Of a stretch of 5,727 nt of DNA, positions 1 through 5,727 are shown piece after piece (positions within the stretch are counted from its first letter, which is position 1; each line of letters opens with the position of its first letter). Position numbers and translations under genes: made by a program. The stretch is from Labilithrix luteola. Lineage in GTDB: Bacteria; Myxococcota_A; Polyangia; Polyangiales; Polyangiaceae. Below the pieces are notes generated by a model. It was not told the DNA's origin and did no database searches. It saw only the letters and a program-made list of their open reading frames with translations. The stretch spans positions 1-5,727 of the forward strand of contig JAMFST010001353.1 of NCBI GenBank assembly GCA_026225435.1. Reading direction: 5' to 3'.

Positions 1-886
1 GAAGCGATTGCAGCGCCCGCGAAAATTCGCGCGCGGTCTTGAAGCGCTCGCCGCGATTTTTCGAGAGCGCCTTCATCACGATCTTTTCGAGATCGATCGG
101 ATAGCCGCGAACGATTCCGCTCGGCCGCGGCACGTTGCACTCCTGCACCTTGGCGAGCGTGTCGAGATCGCTCTCCATGCGGAACAGGCGCTGCCCGGTG
201 GTCAGCTCCCAGAGCACGACGCCGAGGGCGAAGATGTCGGTGCGGCGGTCGATCCCCTCGCCGTGCACCTGCTCCGGGCTCATGTACGCGAGCTTGCCCT
301 TGAGAGTTCCGGCGCGCGTGTTCGAGGTGCGCGAGGAGAACTTGGCGATGCCGAAATCGACGACCTTGGTGGTGCCGTCGTAGGTGACGAACAGGTTGTG
401 CGGCGTGACGTCGCGGTGGACGAGCTGCAGCTTCTCGCCGTTCTTGCCGAGCAGCTCGTGAGCGGCGTGGAGCCCCTCGGCGGCGTCGGCGATCACGCGG
501 CAGGCGATCTCCGGAGGCATCGGCTGCCCCATCTCCTCGGTGCGGCGCATGACCTCGCGCAGCGGCTCGCCGTGGAGATACTCCATGGCGATCCAGTACG
601 AGTCGTTGTCCTTGCCCAGGTCGAAGACGTTGGCGACGTTGGGATGCGAGATGCGCGCCGCCACGCGGGCCTCGTCGAGGAACATGTGGACGAAGGAGTC
701 GTCCTCGATCAGGTGCGCGTGGATGCGCTTGATGGCGACCCACTTCTGGAACCCGCCCGGACCGTCCATGCGGGCCAGGTGGACGGACGCCATGCCGCCG
801 ATGCCGATCTCGTCGACGACGCGGTAACGACCGAGAAAGTAGGTACCGCCACCTGCGGGCGGCGCGCCGCTCGTCGGTACATCCAT
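1..886 (-). CDS. Ser/Thr protein kinase, catalytic domain (C-terminus beyond left edge)
   Basis: This is a eukaryote-type (Hanks/PknB-like) Ser/Thr kinase, expected to phosphorylate cytoplasmic proteins using ATP. The visible 295 residues are nearly all kinase domain, starting about residue 20. The Gly-rich loop is GIGGMASV (28-35). The ATP-binding Lys is K53 in VAIK, and the helix C Glu is E72. The catalytic loop HRDVTPHN has D159 and N164. The Mg-binding DFG is at 177-179, SPE ends the activation segment (203-205), and D217 and R281 are the late conserved residues. All catalytic residues are present, so it should be active. The usual Lys two residues after the catalytic Asp is Thr here; small residues at this site are familiar in myxobacterial kinases. 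The ATG is supported by GGAGAAAG seven bases upstream. There is no stop before the left edge, so any C-terminal sensor or membrane segment is unseen. It lies 78 bases downstream of the TPR protein gene and may be cotranscribed with it. Confidence 0.95.
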   Translation of the reverse strand, partial: MDVPTSGAPPAGGGTYFLGRYRVVDEIGIGGMASVHLARMDGPGGFQKWVAIKRIHAHLIEDDSFVHMFLDEARVAARISHPNVANVFDLGKDNDSYWIAMEYLHGEPLREVMRRTEEMGQPMPPEIACRVIADAAEGLHAAHELLGKNGEKLQLVHRDVTPHNLFVTYDGTTKVVDFGIAKFSSRTSNTRAGTLKGKLAYMSPEQVHGEGIDRRTDIFALGVVLWELTTGQRLFRMESDLDTLAKVQECNVPRPSGIVRGYPIDLEKIVMKALSKNRGERFKTAREFSRALQSL

Positions 887-893
887 CGGGGGA

Positions 894-901
894 CTTTCTC
901 C
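894..901 (-). promoter_or_regulatory. Shine-Dalgarno site of the kinase gene
   Basis: Read on the minus strand the bases are GGAGAAAG, ending seven bases before the ATG at 886. It is the clearest ribosome binding site in the window and fixes the kinase start. The other genes of the run have weak sites or appear translationally coupled. Confidence 0.6.
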
Positions 902-964
902 GGAGATCGAGCTCGGGTCGGGATGGTCGGGATATTGGGGGCGGCGATTGGCCAAGATGATATT

Positions 965-2002
965 TCAGCGCGCGTCGATGCGCGCTGCCCCCACGGTGAC
1001 GTCATCGCCGGGGCGCGTGGCGAAGTAAGCGACCGCACCGCCGGCCGCGAGCGCGACACCGCCGATGACGTAGGGCCAGGCGGTGTGCCAGAAGCCGCCG
1101 CCCTTGTGATCGTCGCTGTCGGCTTCCTTGGCCCGCAGCGGCTTCACGTCGGCGAGGAGCACCTCGGGCTCCTGCACGCCGTTCTTGGCGGTCAGCGGCG
1201 GACGAGCCGAGGAGTCGGTGCGGCCCGGGACGACGGGGACGATCGGGGCCAGGCCGGCGATGGCGGTCTCTCCGGCGACGTGCACCAGGCGTTCGACGGA
1301 GGCCATGCGGTTGTCGTGCACGTCGAGCGCGTCGATGCGCACGGTGATGGTGGCGCCAGCGGTGAGGAGCGTTCCCGGCAAGGTGAAGCGCACGTCGGTG
1401 TTGGACGGCTGGGTATCGCGGAAGGTCTGCGTGGCTGTCGCGTCGCTGGCGAGGACCGCGACCCGGGCGAGGATGGCGGCGTGATCGGCGTCGAGCGTCG
1501 CCGCGACCTGTAGCGGCAGGCCGGGGGCGACGTTCTCCGGGACCTCGGCGCCCAGGTGGAACACGCCGATCTTCGCCTCCTGCTTGCGCGCGAGATTGGC
1601 CAGCTGCGCGCCCCTCGGCCCAGCCACCCGCGGCACGGTGAACTTCGGCTGCAGGAGCGCCGCGTGACGGTAGGCGACGAGCGCGGCGTCGCGCTTCTTC
1701 AGGAGCGCCGCAGCGCTGCCGAGCCGCACGTACGCATCGAGCGCGCCGTTCGGTGACAGGCCACCGGCGTCAAGCGCCTGCTTGTAGAGCGTCTCCACCT
1801 GACGCCAGTCGCCGCGGTCCCAGGCGGAGCGAGCGCGGGGCAAGATGGCCTCTCCGTTGCTCGGCGCATCGGCGGCGTTGGCGCTACCGGCCAGCAGCCC
1901 GACGAACAGAGCGGTAGAGCACATGATTCCGCGCACAACCGCAGGGTATCGGCCCGCTTCAGGCCACGCAAGGCGCGCGCCGGGGCGCACGTTGGCCGAC
2001 AT
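965..2002 (-). CDS. Exported TPR/beta-domain protein with C-terminal membrane anchor
   Basis: I recognise the architecture but not a named family. A hydrophobic export signal lies at about residues 27-43 and ends in SANA, a plausible signal peptidase I site before ADA. Residues about 52-120 look like one or two TPR-like helical pairs (AWDRGDWRQVETLYKQAL, then KRDAALVAYRHAALLQP). Residues about 145-245 are beta-rich and Ig-like, with alternating Val/Ala/Thr and the FTLPG turn. A Pro/Lys/Asp-rich linker follows, then a transmembrane helix (about 309-328, rich in Gly/Ala) and a 17-residue tail. The bulk of the protein is therefore probably periplasmic. The first ATG is nine bases after the lipoprotein stop, but the 26 residues before the hydrophobic core are unusual. 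A GTG at 1936 or an ATG at 1924 would give a normal signal peptide. The gene sits between the lipoprotein and the kinase, suggesting an envelope or signalling role, which is inference. Confidence 0.82.
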   Translation of the reverse strand: MSANVRPGARLAWPEAGRYPAVVRGIMCSTALFVGLLAGSANAADAPSNGEAILPRARSAWDRGDWRQVETLYKQALDAGGLSPNGALDAYVRLGSAAALLKKRDAALVAYRHAALLQPKFTVPRVAGPRGAQLANLARKQEAKIGVFHLGAEVPENVAPGLPLQVAATLDADHAAILARVAVLASDATATQTFRDTQPSNTDVRFTLPGTLLTAGATITVRIDALDVHDNRMASVERLVHVAGETAIAGLAPIVPVVPGRTDSSARPPLTAKNGVQEPEVLLADVKPLRAKEADSDDHKGGGFWHTAWPYVIGGVALAAGGAVAYFATRPGDDVTVGAARIDAR

Positions 2003-2011
2003 GTGGTCCAG

Positions 2012-2965
2012 TCAGTTCGAGCCGGGGAAGGGCTGCCCGGGGCGCCCCTCCTTGAAATAGAACTTGAAGGTGCCTTGCAGGTGGCCGCGGCAGCGCGGGG
2101 GCGGGCCGAGGCCGCCGGGGCAGACCTCGCGCGGGTCGGCGAGGTACACGTCGAAGTGCCCCTGCGTCAGGCGCTCGGCGGCGCTCTCGTCGTCGACGTC
2201 GCCGTCGAACAGCTCGTCGAAGACGATGTAGCTGGTCCCGATGGGGCCGGCGTTGGCGTAGCCGGGGTAGCCGGCGTCGGCGCCTCCGTCTGCCGTCACG
2301 GTGGTGCTCCCCCCGCCGTCGCTGACGACCGCGCCCGCGTCGACAGGCGTGCTCGCATCCGCCGTCGTGCTGGCATCGGCGCCGGCATCGGCCGACGAGA
2401 CGAGCCCGACGCCGCTCACGTCGCAGTCGTCGGCCACGTTGACCGTGGGGTCGAAGTGGGTGCAGGAGCCGTCGGAGTCGAGCGTGACCTGGCTGAGCGC
2501 GTAGAGCGCCGCGTTCTGGGTGTGACAGGTCTGCTCGAGGTAGAGCGCCATGTGGACGATGGCCGGATCGGCGACCGCCTTGATGGGGACGCCGGGCGGG
2601 GTGACGCCGACGGGGAGCGAGACGCCCAGCTCGTCGCAGTTGGTGCCGCCGTGGCACAGGTGGCTGGGGTGGGTTGCGTCGCCGCGGATCAAGGTGATGC
2701 TGTCGATGAGCATCTCCACGCCGTCGCTGAACGTCTCGTAGTCGCCGCCGTTCTGGATGCGGATCTGCAGCGTGTCCTCGTAGGGGACGGCGGCGAAGAA
2801 GTCGGGCGCGAGGTTGAAGGGGCCGTCGATGCACTGATCGACGTTGAGCGTGCCGATGACGCTGCCGGTGCCGTCTCCGACCTCGCAGCCCGGCATGACC
2901 GCGCCCGCCACCACGATCGCGCAAGGAAGGAGGAGCGCCAGCGCGCGACCCGGAAGCTTCAGCAT
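2012..2965 (-). CDS. Cysteine-rich lipoprotein with Asp/Ala/Gly/Ser linker, function unknown
   Basis: This is a 317-residue predicted lipoprotein. It has a basic start (MLKLPGR), a hydrophobic core to about residue 22, and MPGC with C27 as the likely lipidated cysteine. The -2 Pro and -3 Met make this a less than ideal lipobox. The mature part has eight further cysteines (45, 104, 110, 147, 168, 181, 282, 292), an even number that suits disulfides in an oxidising compartment. Residues about 30-185 form a first globular part. Residues about 190-232 are a low-complexity Ala/Asp/Gly/Ser/Thr linker of the kind frequent in myxobacterial surface proteins. Residues about 233-317 form a second part with HFDVYLADPREVCPG and an aromatic, basic end (KFYFKEGRPGQPFPG). 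Similar lipoproteins seem familiar from myxobacterial genomes, but I know no function. The ATG overlaps the mnmA stop as TGATG and has no separate ribosome site, which suggests coupling to mnmA translation. Confidence 0.85.
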   Translation of the reverse strand: MLKLPGRALALLLPCAIVVAGAVMPGCEVGDGTGSVIGTLNVDQCIDGPFNLAPDFFAAVPYEDTLQIRIQNGGDYETFSDGVEMLIDSITLIRGDATHPSHLCHGGTNCDELGVSLPVGVTPPGVPIKAVADPAIVHMALYLEQTCHTQNAALYALSQVTLDSDGSCTHFDPTVNVADDCDVSGVGLVSSADAGADASTTADASTPVDAGAVVSDGGGSTTVTADGGADAGYPGYANAGPIGTSYIVFDELFDGDVDDESAAERLTQGHFDVYLADPREVCPGGLGPPPRCRGHLQGTFKFYFKEGRPGQPFPGSN

Positions 2966-2967
2966 CA
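2963..2967 (-). promoter_or_regulatory. TGATG stop/start overlap coupling mnmA to the lipoprotein gene
   Basis: On the minus strand the mnmA stop TGA shares its A with the ATG of the lipoprotein gene. No purine-rich ribosome site precedes this ATG. Such overlaps are known to support termination-reinitiation, so the lipoprotein is probably made by ribosomes finishing mnmA. Confidence 0.7.
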
Positions 2968-4062
2968 GGCGGCCGAGCGTATCCGTCCGCCGCCGAGGAC
3001 GCGATCTCCGTCGTAGAAAACCGCCACCTGGCCGCGGGTGAGAGCGCGCACCGGAGCGTCGAAGCGCAGAGTCGCACCTTGCGGACCGTCGGCCACGACC
3101 GACGCCAGCTCCCCGCCGTGGCGATAACGGACGCGGACGCGCGCGGTGAGCGGCAAGGTGATCTCCGGGGCCAGCGCCACCTCCTCCAGTCGAGCTTCCG
3201 AGGAGAAGAGCGCGCTCTCCTCGCCGACGGTGACCGCGGCGGAGGAGGGATCGATGGCGGTGACGAAGACGCGCTCGGCCGAGGAGGTCTGCGGGGCGAG
3301 CCCCAACCCCTTGCGCTGGCCGACGGTGAAGTGGTGGACGCCGTCGTGCTGGCCGAGGAGGCGCCCATCACCGGAGAGGATGGCGCCCGGGCGGACGCGG
3401 CCGTCGGCGCGGGCGGCGACGAAGCTGGCGTAGGCGTGCGCCCCCTGGCCGACGAAGCACAGCTCCTGGCTCTCCCCCTTGCGCGCTCCGGGCAGATCGC
3501 GGGCGATGGCCTCGGCGCGCACCTCGCTCTTGGTGCTCTCGCCCAGCGGGAAGACCAGGCGCGCGAGGCGCTCGCGGGCGGTGGCGTAGAGGAAGTAGCT
3601 TTGATCTTTTGTCCGGTCGAGCCCCTCGCGCAGGAACGGCGCGCCGCTCGGAGTGACGCCCACGCGCGCGTAATGGCCGGTGGCCACGTGGCTGGCGCCG
3701 AGGCGGTCGGCGAGGGCGAAGAGCTCGCCCAGCTTCACGCCGCGGTTGCAGTCGCTGCAGGGGCTGGGGGTGTCGCCGTCGAGGTACGCCTGGACGAACG
3801 GGCCGACGACCTTCTCGGCGAACAGCTCGCGGCGGTCGAAGGTGAAGTGGGGGAAGCCGAGGGCGTCGGCGGTGCGGCGGGCGTCGTACTGATCCTCGGG
3901 GGCGCAGCAGCGTCCGTGCGAGCCGGCTTGCCCCTCCTCGGGGTAGTCCCACAGGTGCAAGGTGACGCCGACCACGTCGTGCCCCTGATCCATCAGGCGC
4001 GCGGCGGCCACCGCGGAGTCGACCCCTCCGCTCATGGCGACGGCGATGCGCGTGCGAGTCAT
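2965..4062 (-). CDS. mnmA: tRNA-specific 2-thiouridylase MnmA
   Basis: MnmA is a cytoplasmic enzyme that converts U34 of the Lys, Glu and Gln tRNAs to 2-thiouridine. It adenylates the base with ATP and takes sulfur from a persulfide relay. At 365 residues it is full length for the family. The N-terminal PP-loop is SGGVDS (11-16). PCSDCN carries C102 and C105. ATGHYAR (127-133) and KDQSYFL (152-158) follow. ELCF carries C202, which with C102 forms the usual catalytic pair. The central HHFTVGQRKGLG (243-254) and the C-terminal beta-barrel ending QVAVFYDGDRVLGGG are intact. RCCAPED (51-57) near the N-terminus matches a form of MnmA common outside the gamma-proteobacteria. The ATG lies 37 bases after the sctI-like stop with no strong ribosome site, so it may rely on upstream translation. 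The identification is secure. Confidence 0.98.
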   Translation of the reverse strand: MTRTRIAVAMSGGVDSAVAAARLMDQGHDVVGVTLHLWDYPEEGQAGSHGRCCAPEDQYDARRTADALGFPHFTFDRRELFAEKVVGPFVQAYLDGDTPSPCSDCNRGVKLGELFALADRLGASHVATGHYARVGVTPSGAPFLREGLDRTKDQSYFLYATARERLARLVFPLGESTKSEVRAEAIARDLPGARKGESQELCFVGQGAHAYASFVAARADGRVRPGAILSGDGRLLGQHDGVHHFTVGQRKGLGLAPQTSSAERVFVTAIDPSSAAVTVGEESALFSSEARLEEVALAPEITLPLTARVRVRYRHGGELASVVADGPQGATLRFDAPVRALTRGQVAVFYDGDRVLGGGRIRSAA

Positions 4063-4099
4063 GGCGCCGGTGCGGATAGCACGGCTCCGGGCGCAGGAC

Positions 4100-4495
4100 T
4101 CAGCCGCCGGAGCCCTGGAGCACCGTCTTCACGTTGCTGGTGGCGCGGTCGACCAGGCGCGAGGCCAGGTCCACCACCTCGCCGTAGCGGTACACGCCGG
4201 CTTGCAAGGCGAGCAGATCGGCCGCGCCGAGATCCGAGCCGTGCGCCGACAGGGCGGTCTTCATGGCCGCCTCGCCGCGGGTCGTCTCCTGACCGAGCGA
4301 GCCGACCATGCGGGCGAACGCGCTCGGCTCCGTGGCGCCGGTCCCGTTTGCGGCGGAAGCGCCAGGGGACGACGGGCTCACCGCGGCCGGTGAGGCTGCC
4401 GAACCGGTGAGCTGCCCTTCGCCGAGCAGGCGGCCCGGTGACTGCGGTTGCGGTTGCGGAGGCAGCGCGGGCGGACGGGAGGCGATGCGGGTCAC
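4100..4495 (-). CDS. sctI: Type III secretion inner rod protein, SctI/YscI/HrpB family
   Basis: This is a small protein of 131 residues, within the size range of SctI proteins, which polymerise into the short inner rod (adaptor) joining the export apparatus to the needle of a type III secretion system. The conserved C-terminal part is at 90-128, including ADLLALQAGVYRYGEVVDLA and SRLVDRATSNVKTVLQ. This is the family signature of a Leu/Gln/Tyr helix, then a Val/Asp/Lys helix, running to the C-terminus. The N-terminal 60 residues are Pro/Gln/Ala/Ser-rich and look disordered. The GTG at 4495 is chosen because it follows the sigma stop by 44 bases and gives a complete small protein. The same frame is open far upstream, but that part lies across the sigma gene and is a shadow. 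There is no signal peptide, as expected for a type III substrate. The call rests on motif recognition without a search. A FliE-like rod protein is the main alternative and fits less well. Confidence 0.8.
   Translation of the reverse strand: MTRIASRPPALPPQPQPQSPGRLLGEGQLTGSAASPAAVSPSSPGASAANGTGATEPSAFARMVGSLGQETTRGEAAMKTALSAHGSDLGAADLLALQAGVYRYGEVVDLASRLVDRATSNVKTVLQGSGG
4443..4460. repeat. Short hexanucleotide tandem repeat inside the sctI-like gene
   Basis: TGCGGT, TGCGGT, TGCGGA occur in tandem on the plus strand and encode the Pro-Gln repeats near residues 13-18 of the rod protein. Slippage by whole units would keep frame. It sits in the variable, probably disordered N-terminal part. Confidence 0.5.
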
Positions 4496-4539
4496 GCGGA
4501 CGGTTCGCCCACCGAGGGCCGCGGGTTGCCCGGAATCGT

Positions 4540-5286
4540 CTACCCCACGCGGCGGAGGCGTTTTTCCAGCGTCTCGATCGCGCGAGCATGGAGCCGCGAG
4601 GCCCACGACTTGCTCAACCCGAGCTCGCGCCCCGCCTCCTCGAGGGTCACGTCCTCGAAGTAGTAGCGCGTGAGCAGCGTTCGCTCGTTGTCGGGCAAGG
4701 TGCCGAGCACCTCGCGCAGCTGGGTGACCAGCTCCTTGCGCTCGGCGAGGCGCTCGGGCGAGGAGTCGTCGTCCTCGTCGACCACCCGATCGAGCTCGTC
4801 CCCCTTGGGCGAGGCGAGGAACTGCACCGCCATGGCCGTGGCCATCGCGCGGATGTACCCGGTCAACGCCTCGTCGGCCTCCTCGGGCGTGCTCGGCGCC
4901 GGCCGTGCCGCGTCGTCCTCGATCTTCGCGTCCTGCAGGGCGTCGCTCGCCTGCAGCGCGCGGATCTTGGCGTACACCCGCCGCGGCACGTTCCCGTAGC
5001 TGCGCACGCCGTCGAGGATGGCGCCGCGGATGCGCAGGTTGGCCCAGCGGCGGAAGGGGACCCCACGCGATTCGTCGAAGCGCCGCGCCGCCTGCAAGAG
5101 CCCCTCGTGGCCGTACGATTGCAAGTCCTCGAGCGGCGCATCGAGCGTGAGCTGGCGCCGGAGCTGCCGCGCCACGATCGCCACCAGCGGATACGACTCG
5201 CGTACACGCAGCTCGACGGCCGCCTCCGTTACCGCGGGCGCGGGGATGGCGGTCGCACCTTTGGAGCCTCCAGAACCAGTCTGCAT
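4540..5286 (-). CDS. FliA/sigma-28-type RNA polymerase sigma factor
   Basis: This is a group 3 sigma-70-family factor that would direct RNA polymerase to a specific promoter set. It has 248 residues. Region 2 spans about 28-98 and includes DLQSYGHEGLLQAARRFDES and FRRWANLRIRGAILDGVRS, which closely resembles the FliA core- and -10-binding helices. A reduced region 3 follows (about 99-160). An acidic linker (DEDDDSSPERL, 170-180) leads to region 4 (about 185-244), with a helix-turn-helix in VTLEEAGRELGLSKSWASRL that should read the -35 element. An in-frame TAG lies five codons before the ATG, so the start cannot move far upstream. No strong ribosome site is seen. The gene is followed after 44 bases by the rod gene and is divergent from the unknown gene at 5332. 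This placement suggests it controls a secretion system rather than flagella, but no other flagellar or type III gene is visible to settle that. Confidence 0.93.
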   Translation of the reverse strand: MQTGSGGSKGATAIPAPAVTEAAVELRVRESYPLVAIVARQLRRQLTLDAPLEDLQSYGHEGLLQAARRFDESRGVPFRRWANLRIRGAILDGVRSYGNVPRRVYAKIRALQASDALQDAKIEDDAARPAPSTPEEADEALTGYIRAMATAMAVQFLASPKGDELDRVVDEDDDSSPERLAERKELVTQLREVLGTLPDNERTLLTRYYFEDVTLEEAGRELGLSKSWASRLHARAIETLEKRLRRVG

Positions 5287-5331
5287 CCCGAGCGCACGAG
5301 CCTACACCAATGCTACCGTTGGCAGATCTGC
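5287..5331. promoter_or_regulatory. Short divergent intergenic region with a 10-base palindrome
   Basis: Only 45 bases separate the two divergent starts, so promoters for both genes must lie here or extend into the coding ends. A perfect palindrome GCAGATCTGC fills 5322-5331, directly against the ATG at 5332. I see no convincing -35/-10 pair and no correctly spaced sigma-54 site. An operator role for the palindrome is only a possibility. Confidence 0.35.
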
Positions 5332-5727
5332 ATGGCGACCGATTCTCCCGAGCGACCGCCTGGACAGTCTCGTCCATCGGTGCCGTCTGCACCGGCCAAG
5401 GCCGGTTCCGGCACGGTGCCCACGCCGTTGCCGATCCCGGGCGCCGGCAGTGATCCGCGCACCCTCGGGGCATGGCGGACGTGGCTCGCGGCCCTGGCGG
5501 AGGACGCCGAGGCGGCCATGGCGGCGGCGCTGACCTACGAGGGGCTCGGTGACGAGGGGCGGCTCGCCTGGCTCGACGCGCTCGACGCCGACGCGCCGCT
5601 CGTCCAGGTCCCGCGGGTCGCGCTCTACGCGCCGCTGCTCGGGGTCGAACGCGACGAGGAGCGGCGCGCGCGCATCCTGGCGGCCATGACCGGCGGGGGC
5701 GCCGACGGCGCCGCCAGCGACTTTGCC
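5332..5727 (+). CDS. Unrecognised protein, N-terminal part (runs off right edge)
   Basis: An open frame of 132 codons runs from an ATG to the window end with no stop. No alternative start is seen in the ten codons upstream, so this ATG is the likely start. Residues 1-40 are Pro/Ser/Ala/Gly-rich without a hydrophobic signal. Residues about 42-120 are Ala/Leu/Glu/Asp/Arg-rich and probably helical (AWRTWLAALAEDAEAAMAAA, later LYAPLLGVERDEERRARILA). A Gly/Ala-rich stretch follows. I do not recognise a family. Codon use resembles the rest of the window, with G/C in most third positions, which supports a real gene over a shadow. It is transcribed away from the sigma factor and rod genes, so it may belong to the same secretion locus. 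That is inferred from position only. Confidence 0.7.
   Translation, partial: MATDSPERPPGQSRPSVPSAPAKAGSGTVPTPLPIPGAGSDPRTLGAWRTWLAALAEDAEAAMAAALTYEGLGDEGRLAWLDALDADAPLVQVPRVALYAPLLGVERDEERRARILAAMTGGGADGAASDFA

Noticed and set aside
947..955. ATTGGCCAA and possible promoter elements before the kinase
   Set aside because: The 8-base TTGGCCAA palindrome is short, and the nearest -10-like TATCCC is at poor spacing, so no promoter is called.
8..1513. Long plus-strand open frame of 501 codons
   Set aside because: It lies antisense to the kinase and TPR genes, whose translations carry clear family motifs. Its own translation is His/Arg/Asp/Val-rich with no domain, as expected from GC-rich antisense frames.
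2003..3016. Plus-strand open frame of 337 codons
   Set aside because: It is antisense to the lipoprotein gene and has a repetitive Val/Arg/Asp/Ala composition without motifs.
1959..3371. Minus-strand open frame of 470 codons, very Arg/Pro/Ser-rich
   Set aside because: It overlaps mnmA and the lipoprotein gene in another frame. The Arg-rich low-complexity composition is typical of a shifted frame in high-GC DNA.
4063..4099. Possible terminator between the rod gene and mnmA
   Set aside because: No stem-loop followed by a T-run is visible in the 37 bases, so readthrough is as likely as termination.
3079..4410. Plus-strand open frame of 443 codons
   Set aside because: It is antisense to mnmA and the rod gene. 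MnmA is beyond doubt and the plus-strand product has no recognisable domain.
5320..5333. Possible sigma-54 promoter TGGCA...TGC
   Set aside because: GG and GC are separated by seven bases instead of the required ten, and the element overlaps the start codon.
4496..5473. Upstream extension of the rod-protein frame across the sigma gene
   Set aside because: The frame is open but the translation there is Arg/Ala/Gly-rich noise over the sigma factor. Only the part after the sigma stop matches a family.

Overview
The window is a high-GC, gene-dense bacterial segment. Codon use has strong G/C third positions, and the large antisense open frames this produces are artefacts. The protein types suggest a member of the Myxococcota, probably a Polyangiales-like lineage: a eukaryote-type Ser/Thr kinase, a secreted lipoprotein with an Asp-Ala-Gly/Ser linker, a TPR protein with a C-terminal membrane anchor, and a type III secretion rod protein next to a FliA-like sigma factor. 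The taxonomic call is inference, since no rRNA or marker tree is available here.

Layout from right to left. Six genes lie on the minus strand in one collinear run. (1) 4540-5286 encodes a FliA/sigma-28-type sigma factor. (2) 4100-4495 encodes a small SctI/YscI/HrpB-family type III secretion inner rod protein with a GTG start. (3) 2965-4062 is mnmA, the tRNA-uridine 2-thiolase. (4) 2012-2965 encodes a cysteine-rich lipoprotein whose start overlaps the mnmA stop by one base (TGATG). (5) 965-2002 encodes an exported TPR/beta-domain protein with a C-terminal transmembrane segment. (6) 1-886 encodes a Ser/Thr protein kinase cut by the left edge. A seventh gene starts divergently at 5332 on the plus strand and is cut by the right edge; its product is not recognised.

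Gaps are short throughout (44, 37, -1, 9 and 78 bases within the run, 45 bases between the divergent starts), so there is no stretch over 300 bases without a gene. The spacing fits one long transcript or two (sigma-sctI, then mnmA onward), but no clear terminator is visible to separate them.

Functionally there are three themes. At the right is a secretion module: a sigma factor paired with an inner rod subunit. In the middle is a tRNA-modification housekeeping gene. At the left is an envelope and signalling set: lipoprotein, periplasmic TPR protein and cytoplasmic kinase. The most notable point is the sigma factor-SctI pair, which suggests the rest of a non-flagellar type III secretion locus may lie beyond the right edge.
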